The notes: generated by a model from the sequence alone, not told the origin. DNA of 64,000 nucleotides from Valencia hispanica (GCA_963556495.2 OY747710.1:43853500-43917499); one strand, 5' to 3'; shown: positions 44,801 to 53,189, counted from the stretch's first letter. A program made the numbers and translations.

Positions 44801-46857
44801 TGGAAATCAGGGAACATTTCTCTGATTGAAGTGATCAGAAGTTGGAAAGACTCTCTGAACCCAGCTTTCTATCGCTTCAGCAGCAGAAAATGTCGTAGCA
44901 TGCGCTCTTTTACACGGGTGGTTGGCACCGGGCTCTTTGAAGCGCGTCTTTAACCAACCGCACCGCTAACGGTTGCATTCCAAAGCCTCCCGGTCTGAGA
45001 TGATGCTCAGATGGCTTCATGGGAATCTTTTTATTATTAATTTATTGATTCAGTTACTTGTACTCTGCGTCTCTACCGAGTTGTGTGAATTGTAATCGGA
45101 CTGGTGGCCTTTAGATTTTCCGTCACCGTTCTAAAAAACTGGACGAATATGGAAAATATTCAGTGAACGCGACCCCTGTGTGCACAATATGCAATGGATC
45201 GCTTACAAGCAGGGTGTCAGAATGATAGACATTTAAAACTATTATCAAACCGCAATCAAATTCTATTGGATAGTTGTTGTTTTTTGTGTTTCTTTTTAAT
45301 AAAAGACTAAATGAAACAGGAGTAACGAGGCTATTTTTAAAACGTAAGGAGTAGAAAATACAGATAATTGCGTGAAAATGTAAGGAGTAGATGTAAAAAG
45401 TCCGCCAATAGCTAATTACTCCAGGGAAGTATAAATATAGCAAATTCCTACTTAAGTAAGGTAACGAGGTATTTGTACTTCGTTACTTGACACCTTTGCA
45501 TTTGACCAAAACGGTCAAACTCTGATGAAATAAATTAAGTCAGATGATGTTCAGGAACAACCTAGGGAACCATGGCGATTTGATGTAACGTACTCACCGT
45601 CCAGTTGTGGACGCCCCCCAGACTTTCTCTGTTCCTGTTGTTTCATTCTGCATCAGCCGCTTGCTGAACCCAAGACCCATCCTGTCATATGTGCAAACCT
45701 GAACGGGGTGACAAACAGGAACAGCCCTGAAAGTTTTGCTTGGTTTTAACTCGGGTCGTAACGGTACATGCATTCGTAGCTAATCGTTTTAGGTACGGCC
45801 CTGCACATTTGTATTTATTTTCTAGAATAAAGTGTACCAAAAACGTACCGAACCGGGATTTTTGTATACCGTTACACCTCGAGTTTTAATCTACGAGACA
45901 TTCCCCGCAGTAATCTATAACCTTCCTTAGAGAAAAAGATAACAACCAAGTTGCCCTGTGCTGATACTGATACAGTGGCCGGCACTGCTCTGCTGTCACT
46001 GCTGTTCTACTTTAGTTGTTTCCAGTGTAACGACACTCTTCCCAACAAGCCAGTGACCTAATTTGGGTCACAGTTTCAGACAAACAACATGGGGCAGGCT
46101 GTCAGCCTCGGCGCTGCTGAGCTGAGTGTTGCTGAGCAAAGAGGAAGTGACAGAGCGACAGCGTGACCCTGACGGCAACAAACAACATAGCCACAAGAGC
46201 AGGAAGATCACCAACTTAGCTCACCGCTAAACTCAAACCTGTGGATCATTTTTTTCTAAGTTTTGTGTACAATTTCTTTGTTCTTTTTTCAAATCATACA
46301 TCTTTAAAATGAAGATTTATCACCTTTGTCAGTGAGGAAACTTTCTCTTGGACATGGAGCCAGATGTCTGAGGACATTCCTGTTGGTGCATCCAGTATGA
46401 CTAAAAAAAAACAAAGTGGTTAGAGCTCAGTTCAATCAAAACATTCAAAACATTCAATCAAAACAGGGAACAATGTATGAGACAAGCAGAACATTTATTA
46501 CCGGCTGGTTTTCCTCGTCCTTTGCACAAAAGATGCATCCTTTGACCCAACCCAACATCAACCATCTGGCCATCTGGAAGTAAAAGGCAAAAACAAACCA
46601 ACCAAACTTTATACGGCTTTGCTGAACTCTTCAGACGCATTAAAATGCAAACGAGGCGCAATCAGACTTAGGATCAGTCAGTTTTGCAAAGTCGGGATAC
46701 CTTTTGGCAGGAGCACCTGTCCTTCTCTTTGTAGCGATGCATAGTTGAGGAACGGAGGAACGATCACGATCAGCAGCAAACACTTTCCAAAGCTGATGAG
46801 AACGGAGCTGTAGGACCGCTGGCCCGTGGCTTCGGCTCGCCGCTCCGGTCTCTGTTC
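20762..46857 (-). CDS. Alpha/beta-hydrolase-fold membrane protein gene, partial
   Basis: Six minus-strand exons with consensus splice sites join in phase to about 199 residues: 46701-46857, 46502-46573, 46324-46400, 45598-45698, 27916-28032 and 20762-20836. The protein has a basic N-terminal tail, one hydrophobic anchor ([20 protein letters not shown]), then the start of an alpha/beta-hydrolase fold. Fold blocks are [20 protein letters not shown] (first strands), VILDAPTG (oxyanion-hole region), [41 protein letters not shown] (nucleophile elbow) and VSDLVLIDP. The elbow has Glu at the nucleophile position, so catalysis is doubtful. The start codon exon and all exons after the Trp at 20762, including the expected catalytic His, were not found. 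Introns 4 and 5 are expanded by transposons. It resembles an uncharacterised fish family; I give no symbol. Confidence 0.85.
20837..21249. other. Intron sequence before the minisatellite
   Basis: Intron of the minus-strand host gene, including its T-rich acceptor tract next to 20837. No other feature recognised. Confidence 0.5.
22771..23480. mobile_element. TTAA-flanked non-autonomous transposon, 710 bp
   Basis: About 125 bp terminal inverted repeats are visible: the left end AGACCCATTCCAATCGAAAT and the reverse complement of the right end AGACCCACTCCGATGAAAAT, followed on both sides by TTAACATGTTCTTGTGG. TTAA flanks it at 22767-22770 and 23481-23484. The empty site (CTTCTTAATGG) is present in neighbouring minisatellite units. 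A THAP-like relic lies inside. TTAA duplications occur in piggyBac and Kolobok elements; the THAP relic favours Kolobok (inference). Confidence 0.85.
22938..23040 (+). pseudogene. THAP-domain-like relic
   Basis: One frame from 22938 gives [11 protein letters not shown]. After a one-base shift near 22965 the next frame gives [19 protein letters not shown]. This C-x4-C, F-H-x-L/F-P, K-W order matches the start of THAP zinc-coordinating DNA-binding domains, which occur in several DNA transposases. The second Cys-x2-His pair is not visible, so it is truncated and frameshifted. It sits inside the TTAA-flanked element. Confidence 0.6.
23835..25368 (-). mobile_element. Complete Tc1-like transposon with decayed gene
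   Basis: Both ends are present: CAGTTGTGGCCAAAAGTTTT at 23835 and its inverted partner AAAACTTTTGGCCACGACTG ending at 25368. The TA duplication lies at 23833-23834 and 25369-25370. The length of 1534 bp is normal for Tc1 elements. The single minus-strand transposase gene is broken (see 24011-25027). Confidence 0.95.
24011..25027 (-). pseudogene. Tc1 transposase, DD34E, inactivated
   Basis: The frame starts at the ATG at 25025-25027 ([20 protein letters not shown]). An N-terminal helix-turn-helix region follows with in-frame stops near 24936, 24889 and 24773. A 212-codon open stretch (24754-24116) holds the catalytic blocks [17 protein letters not shown] and [12 protein letters not shown], so all three acidic residues remain with Tc1-like spacing. 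A frameshift near 24119 precedes the C-terminal end, which closes at 24011. No functional protein is expected, but the catalytic core is intact in sequence. Confidence 0.93.
25881..27915. other. Intron sequence, nothing recognised
   Basis: Part of intron 5 of the host gene. 26930-27560 starts GGCTCAATCCCAATGTCCCG, which resembles termini of dispersed fish repeats, but no matching end was found. No exon candidate with paired splice sites. Confidence 0.4.
27916..28032 (-). CDS. Host gene exon: nucleophile elbow (GSELG)
   Basis: 117 bp after acceptor TTGTGTTGCAG, with donor GTAAGTC. It encodes [20 protein letters not shown] then [18 protein letters not shown], with the final Val split. In active relatives the elbow is G-x-S-x-G; here the third position is Glu (codon GAG). 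The phase joins exactly to 45598 upstream (CG|G) and 20836 downstream (GT|G). Confidence 0.9.
28033..28329. other. Start of the 17.6 kb intron
   Basis: It directly precedes the elbow exon in the minus-strand gene and contains that exon's acceptor tract. Nothing else recognised. Confidence 0.4.
28330..28470. mobile_element. hAT-type MITE fragment
   Basis: ATAAATTGCCTCGGAAATTA then TTGCGATAAACGATAATATT resembles the terminal part of hAT MITEs with degenerate GCGATAA motifs. Only one end is recognisable and no target duplication was found. Confidence 0.45.
28976..30287 (+). CDS. L2 LINE ORF1 (coiled coil, SGNH-like domain), one frameshift
   Basis: Start chosen at the ATG at 28976 ([20 protein letters not shown]), just before a short coiled-coil-like stretch. 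A basic middle region ([10 protein letters not shown]) follows. From about 29503 comes an SGNH-hydrolase-like domain: [10 protein letters not shown] in block [11 protein letters not shown] in the GxND block and [10 protein letters not shown] in the last block. The first part ends at 29623. Removing one A from the run near 29611-29617 joins it to 29628-30287. In other L2 ORF1 proteins these blocks read GDSI, GTND and DGLHLN; here the Asn and the final Asp and His are replaced. It ends at TGA 30285-30287, in frame with ORF2. The upstream extension from 28769 is 5' leader. Confidence 0.85.
30288..33306 (+). CDS. L2 LINE ORF2: endonuclease and reverse transcriptase, one frameshift
   Basis: The N-terminal APE-type endonuclease has LLNIRS (Asn), LSETWL (Glu), [25 protein letters not shown] and LSDHFCVFF. 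The RT has [44 protein letters not shown] and the active site YADDTQL, then the C-terminal [14 protein letters not shown] frame change near 31690-31730 separates the two domains. Its reading frame continues directly from ORF1 after the single TGA at 30285. There is no AUG before the endonuclease Asn block; the first in-frame Met lies well inside the endonuclease. Apart from the frameshift all catalytic residues are kept, so this is a fairly recent copy. Confidence 0.9.
33485..33690. mobile_element. Tc1 terminal fragment
   Basis: AGGGGTATCACAGTAAATGG, TTCCACCTTTTTCAGATTTT, then GTGGTTACAATGTGATGAAA and AAAAGATTCAAGGGGTATC follow the right-end order of a common fish Tc1 terminal repeat. No transposase part is present. 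It abuts the LINE tail. Confidence 0.6.
33691..34499. other. Intron sequence, nothing recognised
   Basis: No coding, repeat or terminal structure that I can support. Confidence 0.4.
34500..34640. repeat. Half of a common fish dispersed repeat
   Basis: AACATGGAAACTCCATGCAG, AAAGACCCCGGGTCGGGA, AACCCGGACCTTCTTGATGT and GGCAATAGGGCTACCAA match the distal half of the repeat whose proximal half appears at 37091-37393 (ATCCATCCATCGTCTACGGC). Interpreted as a 5'-truncated LINE-derived copy. Confidence 0.7.
34652..36121. mobile_element. PIF/Harbinger-like non-autonomous element, candidate
   Basis: The left end AGAGTGTATTCACACCAGG and the reverse complement of the right end, GGGCGTATTCACTTCAG, are similar. 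TTA flanks both (34649-34651 and 36122-36124), the duplication typical of Harbinger elements. CGGACC motifs recur near both ends. No transposase or Myb-like gene is visible in the 1470 bp. Confidence 0.6.
36329..36343 (+). repeat. Poly-C tract (15)
   Basis: Fifteen consecutive C. A longer tract of 20 C lies at 51253-51272. Confidence 0.95.
36420..36612. repeat. Dispersed repeat shared with 58296-58465
   Basis: ATTCACCAATAACTTTTTGA, GTTATGTTGCTAACTAACAG and CCTGGCGAAAACATATCCTC are the reverse complement of the text at 58300-58440 (GATGTTATGTTTTCGTCAGG, CAACATAACTCAAAAGGTTA, GATTTTGATGAAATTTTCAG). Two copies in opposite orientation prove a repeat family; its class is unknown to me. Confidence 0.75.
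36700..37570 (-). pseudogene. Tc1 transposase relic split by a dispersed repeat
   Basis: Plus-strand text such as AGTCCAGACTTTGACTAGGA, TCCTGAAGCAGCAAAGCAGC and later TTAGTCCACAGAATATTTCT, AAGTCTTGGGGATCGTCAGG is the reverse complement of a well-known fish Tc1 transposase gene. The first phrase encodes the SPDLNP region with the catalytic Glu side and the later ones the SDET side. The two halves are separated by a 303 bp repeat (37091-37393). Many stops; inactive. Confidence 0.8.
37091..37393. repeat. Fish dispersed repeat inserted in Tc1
   Basis: It starts ATCCATCCATCGTCTACGGC, then GGTCGCAGGGGGCTGGTACC, GGTCCATTGCAGGGCAACAC and CACACCTAAGGACAATCTAG, and ends near AAGGAGAACATGCC. The family is also represented by 34500-34640 and a short piece at 50290-50362. 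The interrupted Tc1 text resumes on both sides. Confidence 0.8.
37571..38144. other. Intron sequence, nothing recognised
   Basis: A short direct repetition (TATTGGTCAACGGTCAACAA) lies near 37741. No gene or repeat assignment. Confidence 0.35.
38145..38315. mobile_element. Internally deleted Tc1 fragment
   Basis: GGAACATAAGTATTTGAACA, CCCTGCGATTTTGCAAGTTC and TCCCACTTAGAAATTATGGA match a Tc1 terminal repeat. After a deletion, inverted subterminal text follows (CAGGTGTTCAAATACTTATG). It borders the truncated 3' side of LINE copy B. Confidence 0.65.
38320..40545 (-). pseudogene. L2 LINE ORF2 of copy B, 3'-truncated
   Basis: Open from the codon after the TGA at 40546 through [10 protein letters not shown] (ATG 40321-40323), then [32 protein letters not shown] and VSDHYCVFF (endonuclease complete in sequence but frameshifted near 39934-40082). 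A linker and RT start follow ([23 protein letters not shown]). A 91-bp duplication and decay follow, and the last recognisable RT text is the GVPQG-to-YMLPLG region at 38320-38390. Inactive. Confidence 0.85.
38731..38913. repeat. Tandem duplication, period 91 bp
   Basis: GTAAGTTGGATACCGGTCTA through CAACAGGGGCCTCACTACCG occurs twice, offset by 91 bp, with few differences. It lies in the RT region of LINE copy B and breaks its reading frame. Confidence 0.92.
40546..43875 (-). pseudogene. L2 LINE ORF1 of copy B, interrupted
   Basis: The ATG at 43873-43875 starts [20 protein letters not shown] with a Cys cluster, followed by a heptad-like [12 protein letters not shown]. The frame is cut at 43704 by the hAT insertion and resumes at 41647. 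A proline-rich basic middle ([12 protein letters not shown]) leads, after a frameshift, to an SGNH-type esterase domain: [26 protein letters not shown] and, after another frameshift, [15 protein letters not shown]. Unlike copy A, all canonical residues (Ser of GDSI, Asn of GTND, Asp and His of DGLH) are kept. It ends at TGA 40546-40548, in frame with ORF2. Two breaks and the insertion make it non-functional. Confidence 0.85.
41648..43703. mobile_element. hAT-like element, 2056 bp, inside L2 ORF1
   Basis: The ends TAGGGGTGCACGATTTCGAC and GTTAATTGTGCAGCCCTA are inverted. The flanks CTGCCGGC (41640-41647) and CCGCCAGC (43704-43711) match at 6 of 8 positions, as expected for an aged hAT duplication. 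The LINE ORF1 reading frame lies on both sides. The interior has only short ORFs and no recognisable transposase or BED finger, so it is non-autonomous. A patch at 43140-43260 (TACGGGACAAATCGCGTTCC, TTTTTTACGGGACGGTTGGC) suggests further internal composite structure. Confidence 0.82.
43911..45099. other. Intron sequence, possible repeat remnants
   Basis: ACCTCAGGTTGGGAACCACT near 44711 resembles the terminus of a dispersed fish DNA transposon, but the partner end was not found. No exon candidates. The ORFs at 44547-44953 are not supported. Confidence 0.35.
45100..45495. mobile_element. hAT-type MITE fragment (ACTTAAGTA family)
   Basis: GCTAATTACTCCAGGGAAGT, AAATTCCTACTTAAGTAAGG and TATTTGTACTTCGTTACTTG are typical of the terminal part of a widespread fish MITE. 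The left end is unclear. It lies close to the 45598 exon of the host gene, within its downstream intron. Confidence 0.6.
45598..45698 (-). CDS. Host gene exon: YDRxGLG block
   Basis: 101 bp between acceptor CACCCCGTTCAG and donor GTGAGTACG. It encodes [20 protein letters not shown] then [13 protein letters not shown] and two bases of Arg. The Y-D-R-x-G-x-G-x-S block is a hallmark of alpha/beta hydrolases. The preceding 625 bp intron holds a 132 bp MITE. The following intron is 17.6 kb. Confidence 0.9.
45751..45882. mobile_element. Short MITE, 132 bp, in host intron
   Basis: The left end TCGGGTCGTAACGGTACA and the reverse complement of the right end, TCGAGGTGTAACGGTATACA, are similar. Flanks GTTTTAAC (45743-45750) and GTTTTAAT (45883-45890) match 7 of 8. 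It sits in the 625 bp intron between the 46324 and 45598 exons. The family terminus is also seen at 3767. Confidence 0.78.
46324..46400 (-). CDS. Host gene exon: oxyanion-hole region
   Basis: 77 bp after a T-rich tract and TAG acceptor, with donor GTGATAAATC. It encodes [20 protein letters not shown] then VSSLTK (first Val split with the previous exon), equivalent to the strand and loop that carry the oxyanion hole in active relatives. It ends in phase 0. Confidence 0.88.
46502..46573 (-). CDS. Host gene exon: first strands of hydrolase fold
   Basis: 72 bp after acceptor TTTTACTTCCAG, with donor GTAATAAATG. It encodes [20 protein letters not shown] then GKPA, matching the opening strand pair (V-D-V-G-x-G-x-R-x-H) common to this hydrolase group. 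Phases are 1 in and 1 out. It is separated from its neighbours by introns of 127 and 101 bp. Confidence 0.88.
46701..46857 (-). CDS. Host gene exon: basic tail and membrane anchor
   Basis: 157 bp between acceptor TTATTTTCAG and donor GTATCCC. It reads [16 protein letters not shown], then a hydrophobic run of about 20 residues, then [14 protein letters not shown], ending with one base of the Asp codon completed by the next exon. The Arg-rich flank before the hydrophobic run suggests a signal anchor with the hydrolase domain on the far side of the membrane (inference). It starts in phase 0, so an upstream exon must supply the start Met. Confidence 0.82.
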
Positions 46858-47259
46858 CTGAAAATAAGTTGAGGATTAGCTTATTTATCTGCGCACAGAA
46901 ACGTACACATGTAGTAGCAAAGTTGAAACGTTTACATACTCTCATCATGAGTATGAATGTCATTAATTTGGGGGAATTCTAACAGTTCTAACTGTTCCTT
47001 TTCCAGAAATGGATGAACCAGTTTGACCGTGTCGTGTATTTTGTCTATTCTGCTGGGGCGCAAATCTTTACATACAGTCAGCAAAATCTTTTGCGCAAGC
47101 AGTGCTGAAAGTCCTGCATCGTTTCTTCATCTTGTCAATCCCAGCTCCTGATTATCTTCTTTTTGGTGATTGTGATTGGCTGTAGCTGGTACTTTTTCTT
47201 TGCCGTAACATAAAAAAGATGTATTTCACCACACTCGCTGGATTGGCCAGTGTGCAGAA
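46858..47259. other. Upstream intron or 5' flank of the host gene
   Basis: It contains the acceptor tract of the anchor exon next to 46858. No start-codon exon recognised. Confidence 0.4.
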
Positions 47260-47775
47260 GAATAGAAAAAGCCTGATGAAGATCTAAAAAGAGCTAAACG
47301 ATCTAACAGGCTCAACTGAAATTCGCATGTGTGCAAGCGAACAAGTCAGATGCTTTACGGGAAAAAGTTTTAGATCTCCAAATGGAAAGATTATTACGAT
47401 TTTTGGCAGCACTGGCAGGAAGTACGATAAGAGGAGAGAAAATGTGAGGCTTTCAAACTACAGAACATCATACTAGCTGTCAACCAAGGTGGTGATGGCA
47501 TGATGCTGTGGGGCTGTTTCAGGTGGATAGTACAATGCAGACGGAGGACTAGGTAGAGTAAAAAAAAATTTTTTTAAAACAAGTCCATGCCAAAAACCTA
47601 ACCTATTTTTGATCAAGTTCCTTTTTGAAAAGTAGTTTCTGAAAGGAAGAGTGGTGAAACGTCCTGCCAGAATTAGGGCAGAGGGGGTTGACGGCTATAA
47701 AAGCATCAAGTCGAGGTAAAATATGCTAAAGGACATGCACCAAATAATAGGGGGTGTTAAGTATTTATTTGAGTA
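47260..47775 (+). pseudogene. Tc1-like transposase relic
   Basis: Around 47480-47530 a frame gives VNQGGDGMMLWGCFR, the block before the second catalytic Asp in Tc1 transposases. A C-terminal-like part follows near 47640-47700 with stops between. The middle is deleted. The terminal repeats are not clear. Confidence 0.6.
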
Positions 47776-48044
47776 TGTACAGTGCCGGAGCTCCACCCAC
47801 TCGCTTCACACGCCATGCGTGGGGCAACAAGTGCACATGGGGGTTCCAAAGAATCAGGCTCATGAAAAAAAAATATCTTGATTATAGTAATAATATAGTA
47901 ATAGTAATAGTAATATAGTAATAATAAAATTAATATATTTTTTTATTTTTCATTTAGTACATCATATTTAAAGTATTTAAAGGCATTCATTCCTGAATTT
48001 TAATGTTTATATACGCTTAAAAATGCCTCATTAAGACTCCTGAG

Positions 48045-48438
48045 CAGGGGTGTATCTAAGAAGTTTTGAAAGTGGGCTAAATGGGGGCCAGTGATGATCT
48101 TGGGGTGTCACACCTAAATAAAAACCCAGGCTGGAAGCAGGGTTGTAATACGAAGGGGGCGGGGCCTAAACTCAGTGACAGATATTAGACTCACGACATA
48201 AAGGTTAAAGATTTACATAAACATAAATACAGAAAAGACCATTTATTCTGACTAATTAAGCTATTTATCTTTTTAATCAAGCTGTTATTCACTAAACAAT
48301 ATAATCCACAAAAGACTTTCCTCTTTTTGGAGGGGGACTGATTTATTGGCTACTAAATGATTAGCTGCAGCTGTAGAATGTAATAAATAGTGTACATCTG
48401 CATTCGTGCTTAGGCCACCCAAATGGCTAGCACTGGCC
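48045..48438. mobile_element. hAT/Charlie-like MITE, candidate
   Basis: CAGGGGTGTATCTAAGAAGT at the left and AAATGGCTAGCACTGGCCCTG at the right form a short imperfect inverted pair of the CAGGG type. No matching 8-bp flanks found. Confidence 0.45.
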
Positions 48439-49203
48439 CTGAGTATGTATATAATGTTGACCCTCTTTGGATTAAAGAAAGTCCTCAAGTTCAAAGAGAT
48501 GCATTTATATTTTGTTTGTTAAATTAAAAAAAATTAAAAAAATTAAAAAGACTGATGTTGAATGTAAGTATTGCACTCCGGGAAGGACTAAAAGCCCCTA
48601 CTTTATCTAACATTCATGCCAATTATGAGTTTATGCAGGCTTTTATGGGTGGTTGGATTGAGGGTGTATTCAGGTCATGGGAAGAAGAAATGATTTGGGG
48701 GAAAACAAGAATCAACAACACATGTTGTGACCAACTGAGAATTTTGTTTGTTTTGCAACACAATTTTTGGGACTTGATAAACATTTAAATGGAGACTTGT
48801 TTCAGTGGAGCGTGATAAATTAAAAAATGTAAAATGGTTGAAAGTGACAAAAGCTAACCAGTTGAGCTACACAATCAGAACCTTCTACATGAGCAAACAA
48901 TGTATAGGTCTATGTATAACTCTAATTATCAGGTACTCTTTATTTCTTCCAAAGTCTAAAAACATGACCCTTGTGGACGAGTGAAGCTTATTGGCTTCAT
49001 ACCTTTTTTATTGTAAATACAGTCAAGCGGGCTATCTGAATACTAGAAATGTTGATTGATACACATCCCTCTCATTCTAAGGATACTATTGGAAGTGCTT
49101 TGATAAGGCATCAAGGGGTGGAAGTGTGAACTACACGTGGTTCCGGGAAGCGGAAGTGTGCAATGGACAGACCACATGGAATTCTGCTGATAACTTCAGT
49201 AAC
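48439..49203. other. No gene recognised
   Basis: Includes an A/T simple tract at about 48523-48550. The 77-residue ORF at 48555 has no recognisable similarity. Confidence 0.35.
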
Positions 49204-50068
49204 ACGGTATCCCCAGGTTTGAACTCCCCAAATTTTAGACATTTTCAAGACCTTTTTAAGACAACTTAAATGAAAATTAAGACCTATATCACACTTATCA
49301 TGCTGTCGCAAAACACCATAAATAATGCCAATAATGACCATTACTAAAAACAAAATTTAAATAATTACACTTTTAATATAAAAAACAGCATAAAAACAGT
49401 AGTTCAAATGTGAATGGATTAGTCTGAATTGCTCCTAAAAATCAAACAGTCAAGACCCCAAAAAGTACTCACAGGCTAGGCTAAAATACCTCAGTGTAAG
49501 GTCCAACAGAATGCCTGAGGAGTCATGAAAATCTAATAGGGGCCACATAGTAAAATAAATTGTGTGCTTTGTTGTAACATATTCATACTATAATAAATCA
49601 AAGTGCAAAAAAAGATGTGTGCACTCAAAAGAACCAAATTTAGGGCTTAAAGGCCTAATTTCTCTTCACTTCAGTACATGTACCCAAAAATAAATAAATA
49701 ACTAAAATAATACATCACGACAAATCCACCACTTGCCTCGTTAACTTCTTTGACCAACTCCTTCAATATGTATGGGGCCAACCCAAGCTGGCGCAATAGT
49801 GCAAAGTATTGTTTGAGCATGCTCCAAGAAGTTAAACGTTCAGTGAAGTAATGTTTTTGGGTTTTTTGCCCGGTTTGGCTATAAATGAGCTAAATAAAAA
49901 TTATAAATATTTAAAAGACATAAATAGGCAAGTATGATAAAAATTTAAGACCTTTGAACCAAAAATTAAGACTTTAGCAACAAAATGTTAGACTTTTTAA
50001 GGACTTAATTTGGAAACATGAAATGTAAGACTTTTTTAAGACTTTTAAGACCCCGCGGCTACCCTGAG
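49204..50068. mobile_element. hAT-like element (AAGACC-rich termini)
   Basis: The left part has TTTTCAAGACCTTTTTAAGA. The right part ends TTTTTTAAGACTTTTAAGAC, CCCGCGGCTACCCTGA, the terminus of a common fish hAT family whose ends are rich in AAGACTTT repeats. The left terminus is degenerate and no exact target duplication was found. No transposase. Confidence 0.6.
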
Positions 50069-53000
50069 TAAATAATCTTAACACTGAGCAAGGTGGTGAG
50101 GTAAAAAACATATTTAGGCTTACCAATGTCTTCTATATATGATATATTAAAATAGACAACATGGGACCAAACTTCAAAAATTTATTTCAAATCTTTCATA
50201 TGAAGCTATTTAGCGACACTAGGCAACTGAGGAACGGAAATGAGTAATACTAGTATTAAGCAGTATATATAATTTGGGTATATTTGTAGAAATACAATAC
50301 AGCCTCCCCCGCGAAACCCTGCAAAGGATAAATGGTATAGATAATGGATGGATGGATGTGGAAATACTGAATTCTGTACATGTAATTTGATTATGCAACT
50401 TTGAATCAAACCATTACTTCCGATGATAATTATGAATAAGAAATTACTTCCAAAAGTACATACCCTTGAGCAATATTTTTTTATTGTGAAACAAGGGATA
50501 AAAGCTTCTTGGACAGCACAATAAAGGGAACTTTTTGTATTTAGCTGTACTTGAAACACTGCAGGATCTAAACCAAAGACGGTTCAAAAATATGAGCTGA
50601 AATTCAGTTTGTAGCACTAACTTCATAGAGCAAAAAAGAGGCAAGAAGCTCATGGAACTCTGCAGCAAAAGGAATTTTGTGGTATTTAGCTGGATTTGTT
50701 CCAAATCATGCATCTTGACTCAATTTCAAAGTCATGTTGGAGCAATAGCAGTGTCAATAAATATAATCAACATACTGAGATAGAAGAAAAAAACTTTATT
50801 TCCTCAAGTGCCTAGTGCATATAATTACCACCATACCTAAATTTACCTAAAATCTAAAGTTAGGTGCAATGTTCAAATTAGTAATCTCTAAATAATTTAA
50901 CATCTGGTTGAGATCAAAAACAATAATTTATTTTAATTATTTTGTCCTAAGTATAAACTAGTATAAACCATTTGCCTGTATGATGTTCAGTGCTACCTCC
51001 TCTGTAAAAGCAGCTCAGTCACAGAGGTGGTGCTGGTGCTTTACAGTGTAGCATTTCTGGTTGGAGATCATAATTCTTGTTTTGGCAACTGAAATTTTCG
51101 TCTCTGGCGAGTCTTGAAAGGGGACGTTTCAGTCAGTGCACCGCCTGAACATTTAAAAAGTTTATTGACACTTAAAATAGCTCTGGTTTCCATATTCCTG
51201 CACAGTGCAACTAGTGTTGTATGATGTTATATTTATCAATATTCTGTCCATTCCCCCCCCCCCCCCCCCCCCTTTTATATCCGTGTGTGTGTGCCAAGTT
51301 AAAAAGAACCTAAATACATCTTGAGTAGGCCACTATTTCGATTTTCTTTTCAAGAGGAAAACAAGAACACGTCAGGGAACGTTCCGCGGCAGATTTATGC
51401 CAATAACGGCGTTTGAACAACGATAACTTAACAATGTGTTCCTGAAAGCAACAGGAAACTGAACTGTGATACCGCTAGCACTGCACTACCGTTTTATTAG
51501 CGTTCGCAGAGTCGCTGCTTGCTGCATGAAGTTCAGGTTTCCGTCCCATTCCGAAACGAACCTCGGAACAAGTCCATCCAACATCAGGGGAATGAATTAA
51601 ATCTACCAACTTCCTGAAGAAGGTATGGGGGCCAGCGAGGGACAATTCTTCTGTTAGACGAGTTGAACTTTCCGGTGTGTTCCTGTTTTGTAGCTAAACG
51701 TTGAAAATATTTGCAAACAAAAACAGGATACATTTTATCTTGACTTTTTTGATAAAAATATATGATAACAATTGCTTATAATCATTCGCTTTTTAGTAGT
51801 CGTTCGTTCGTTTTTGTTATATTGTCCATGCAAGTCTACCATCTAACTGCAGCAGTACCACTATTGGCCTGCAGGAGTCACTGTATCCCACAAATCCACT
51901 CTTGATGTTCCCTCAAACACGCCAACAAAGGCAAAATGAGTAATCATCATTGTTTAATCAGTTCTCCCTTTAGAATTTTATTTTTCCTGATAAACAAATG
52001 AAATATTCAAATACTATTTCCTCATACAACATATTTGTTAGATGAGTCTTAAACAGATTATGTTTGCTGTCTGTACCTGTTGCTCTTCTGGGCTTTACAA
52101 GCAATCAAGCCCTCAGCAAATATAATAACTTGCTGATGGTGCGCAGGACAGCTGGGTTCACAGTAAGCAACTTGTGCAAATAAATATCTTCTTTTTTTTC
52201 TTTTTTCTTTTTTTTGGAGTCATGTGGGTTATAAATGAATATGTTGGGGCTAAGATACTGAGGAATCTATTGTTTGTGTTTTATAATTGAAGGTATATGT
52301 AAATAATTTTTTGAGCCTGGAAAGACCAGCTCCAGTAAGCCACTGAAGAGAGAAATTGACAAGAAATCCTGTTTGCAGTTCACCATGAGTCACGTCAGGG
52401 AAAATCGCAACTAACAGACATTTTTTTGACAGAGCATGACTTTTTTTGCAAACAATGTTCACAATTTTCAGTCGTTAGATGTGCTACATTGAAAGACATA
52501 CCCCAAAAGACTTTCAACAGTAAACAGAACAAAAGGTGGTTTAATAGTACATTAACCCAGGAAGGCTGAATAAAGCACACTTCACATTTGTTTTTAAAAA
52601 AGTGCAAATAAATCCTGTGTAATTTTCCTCTTCCCAATAATGCAATATGTTGTGATGGTATTAGATAAAATCCCTCTAAAATGCATTGAAATTTTAGGCT
52701 GTAACATTGAGAAATGTAAAAAGAAAAAAGAAGGTTCGGGGGGGTATGAAATGTTTGCAAGATACAATTAGAAACTATAAAACCAGACTGTCTTTGCCAT
52801 TTTTTCTGAGTAGAAAAAGCTAAACCTGTTTATTTAGCAGGTGACTTTAGCCATGCTGGGGATTCATTGCAGTAATTAAAAAGCCGGGCTGGATGATGAT
52901 GAATGTCAGCTATTTGTGCAGTGTCAGGCTGCTTGTGTGCGTGTGCCGTTTGTGTGTCTGGGTATCTATGGTTGATTAAAGGTAATGACGCAGAGCCATC

Positions 53001-53189
53001 ACAGCCTCTTGCTTCTGTTCCACCTCCACATAATTAGAACTGAGAGAAGGATGGTCTCATGACAAAACAGTTGCTTCTCTCTACAGTGTGTTATCGTGAA
53101 GCAGTTGCCTGGCCCAACAGAGCTCCTGGGTCTTTTTCTTCGCTTTGTGGGAAGTGAGAGACAACTTGTTCCATCAAAGATTTGTTTTT
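50069..53189. other. Mostly unassigned; poly-C tract; CpG-containing patch
   Basis: A short piece at 50290-50362 with GGATGGATGGATG is the end of the dispersed repeat seen at 37091. Poly-C lies at 51253-51272. 51350-51680 is richer in CpG than its surroundings (TTCCGCGGCAGATTTATGCC) and could be a promoter or a repeat. A 33-codon minus ORF at about 51590-51490 was tested as a first exon and did not fit in phase. 52840-53140 is a GC-richer unique-looking stretch. Confidence 0.4.

Noticed and set aside
51490..51600. Minus-strand 33-codon ORF as first exon of the host gene
   Set aside because: The possible donor leaves phase 2, whereas the anchor exon needs phase 0. The donor sequence is also weak.
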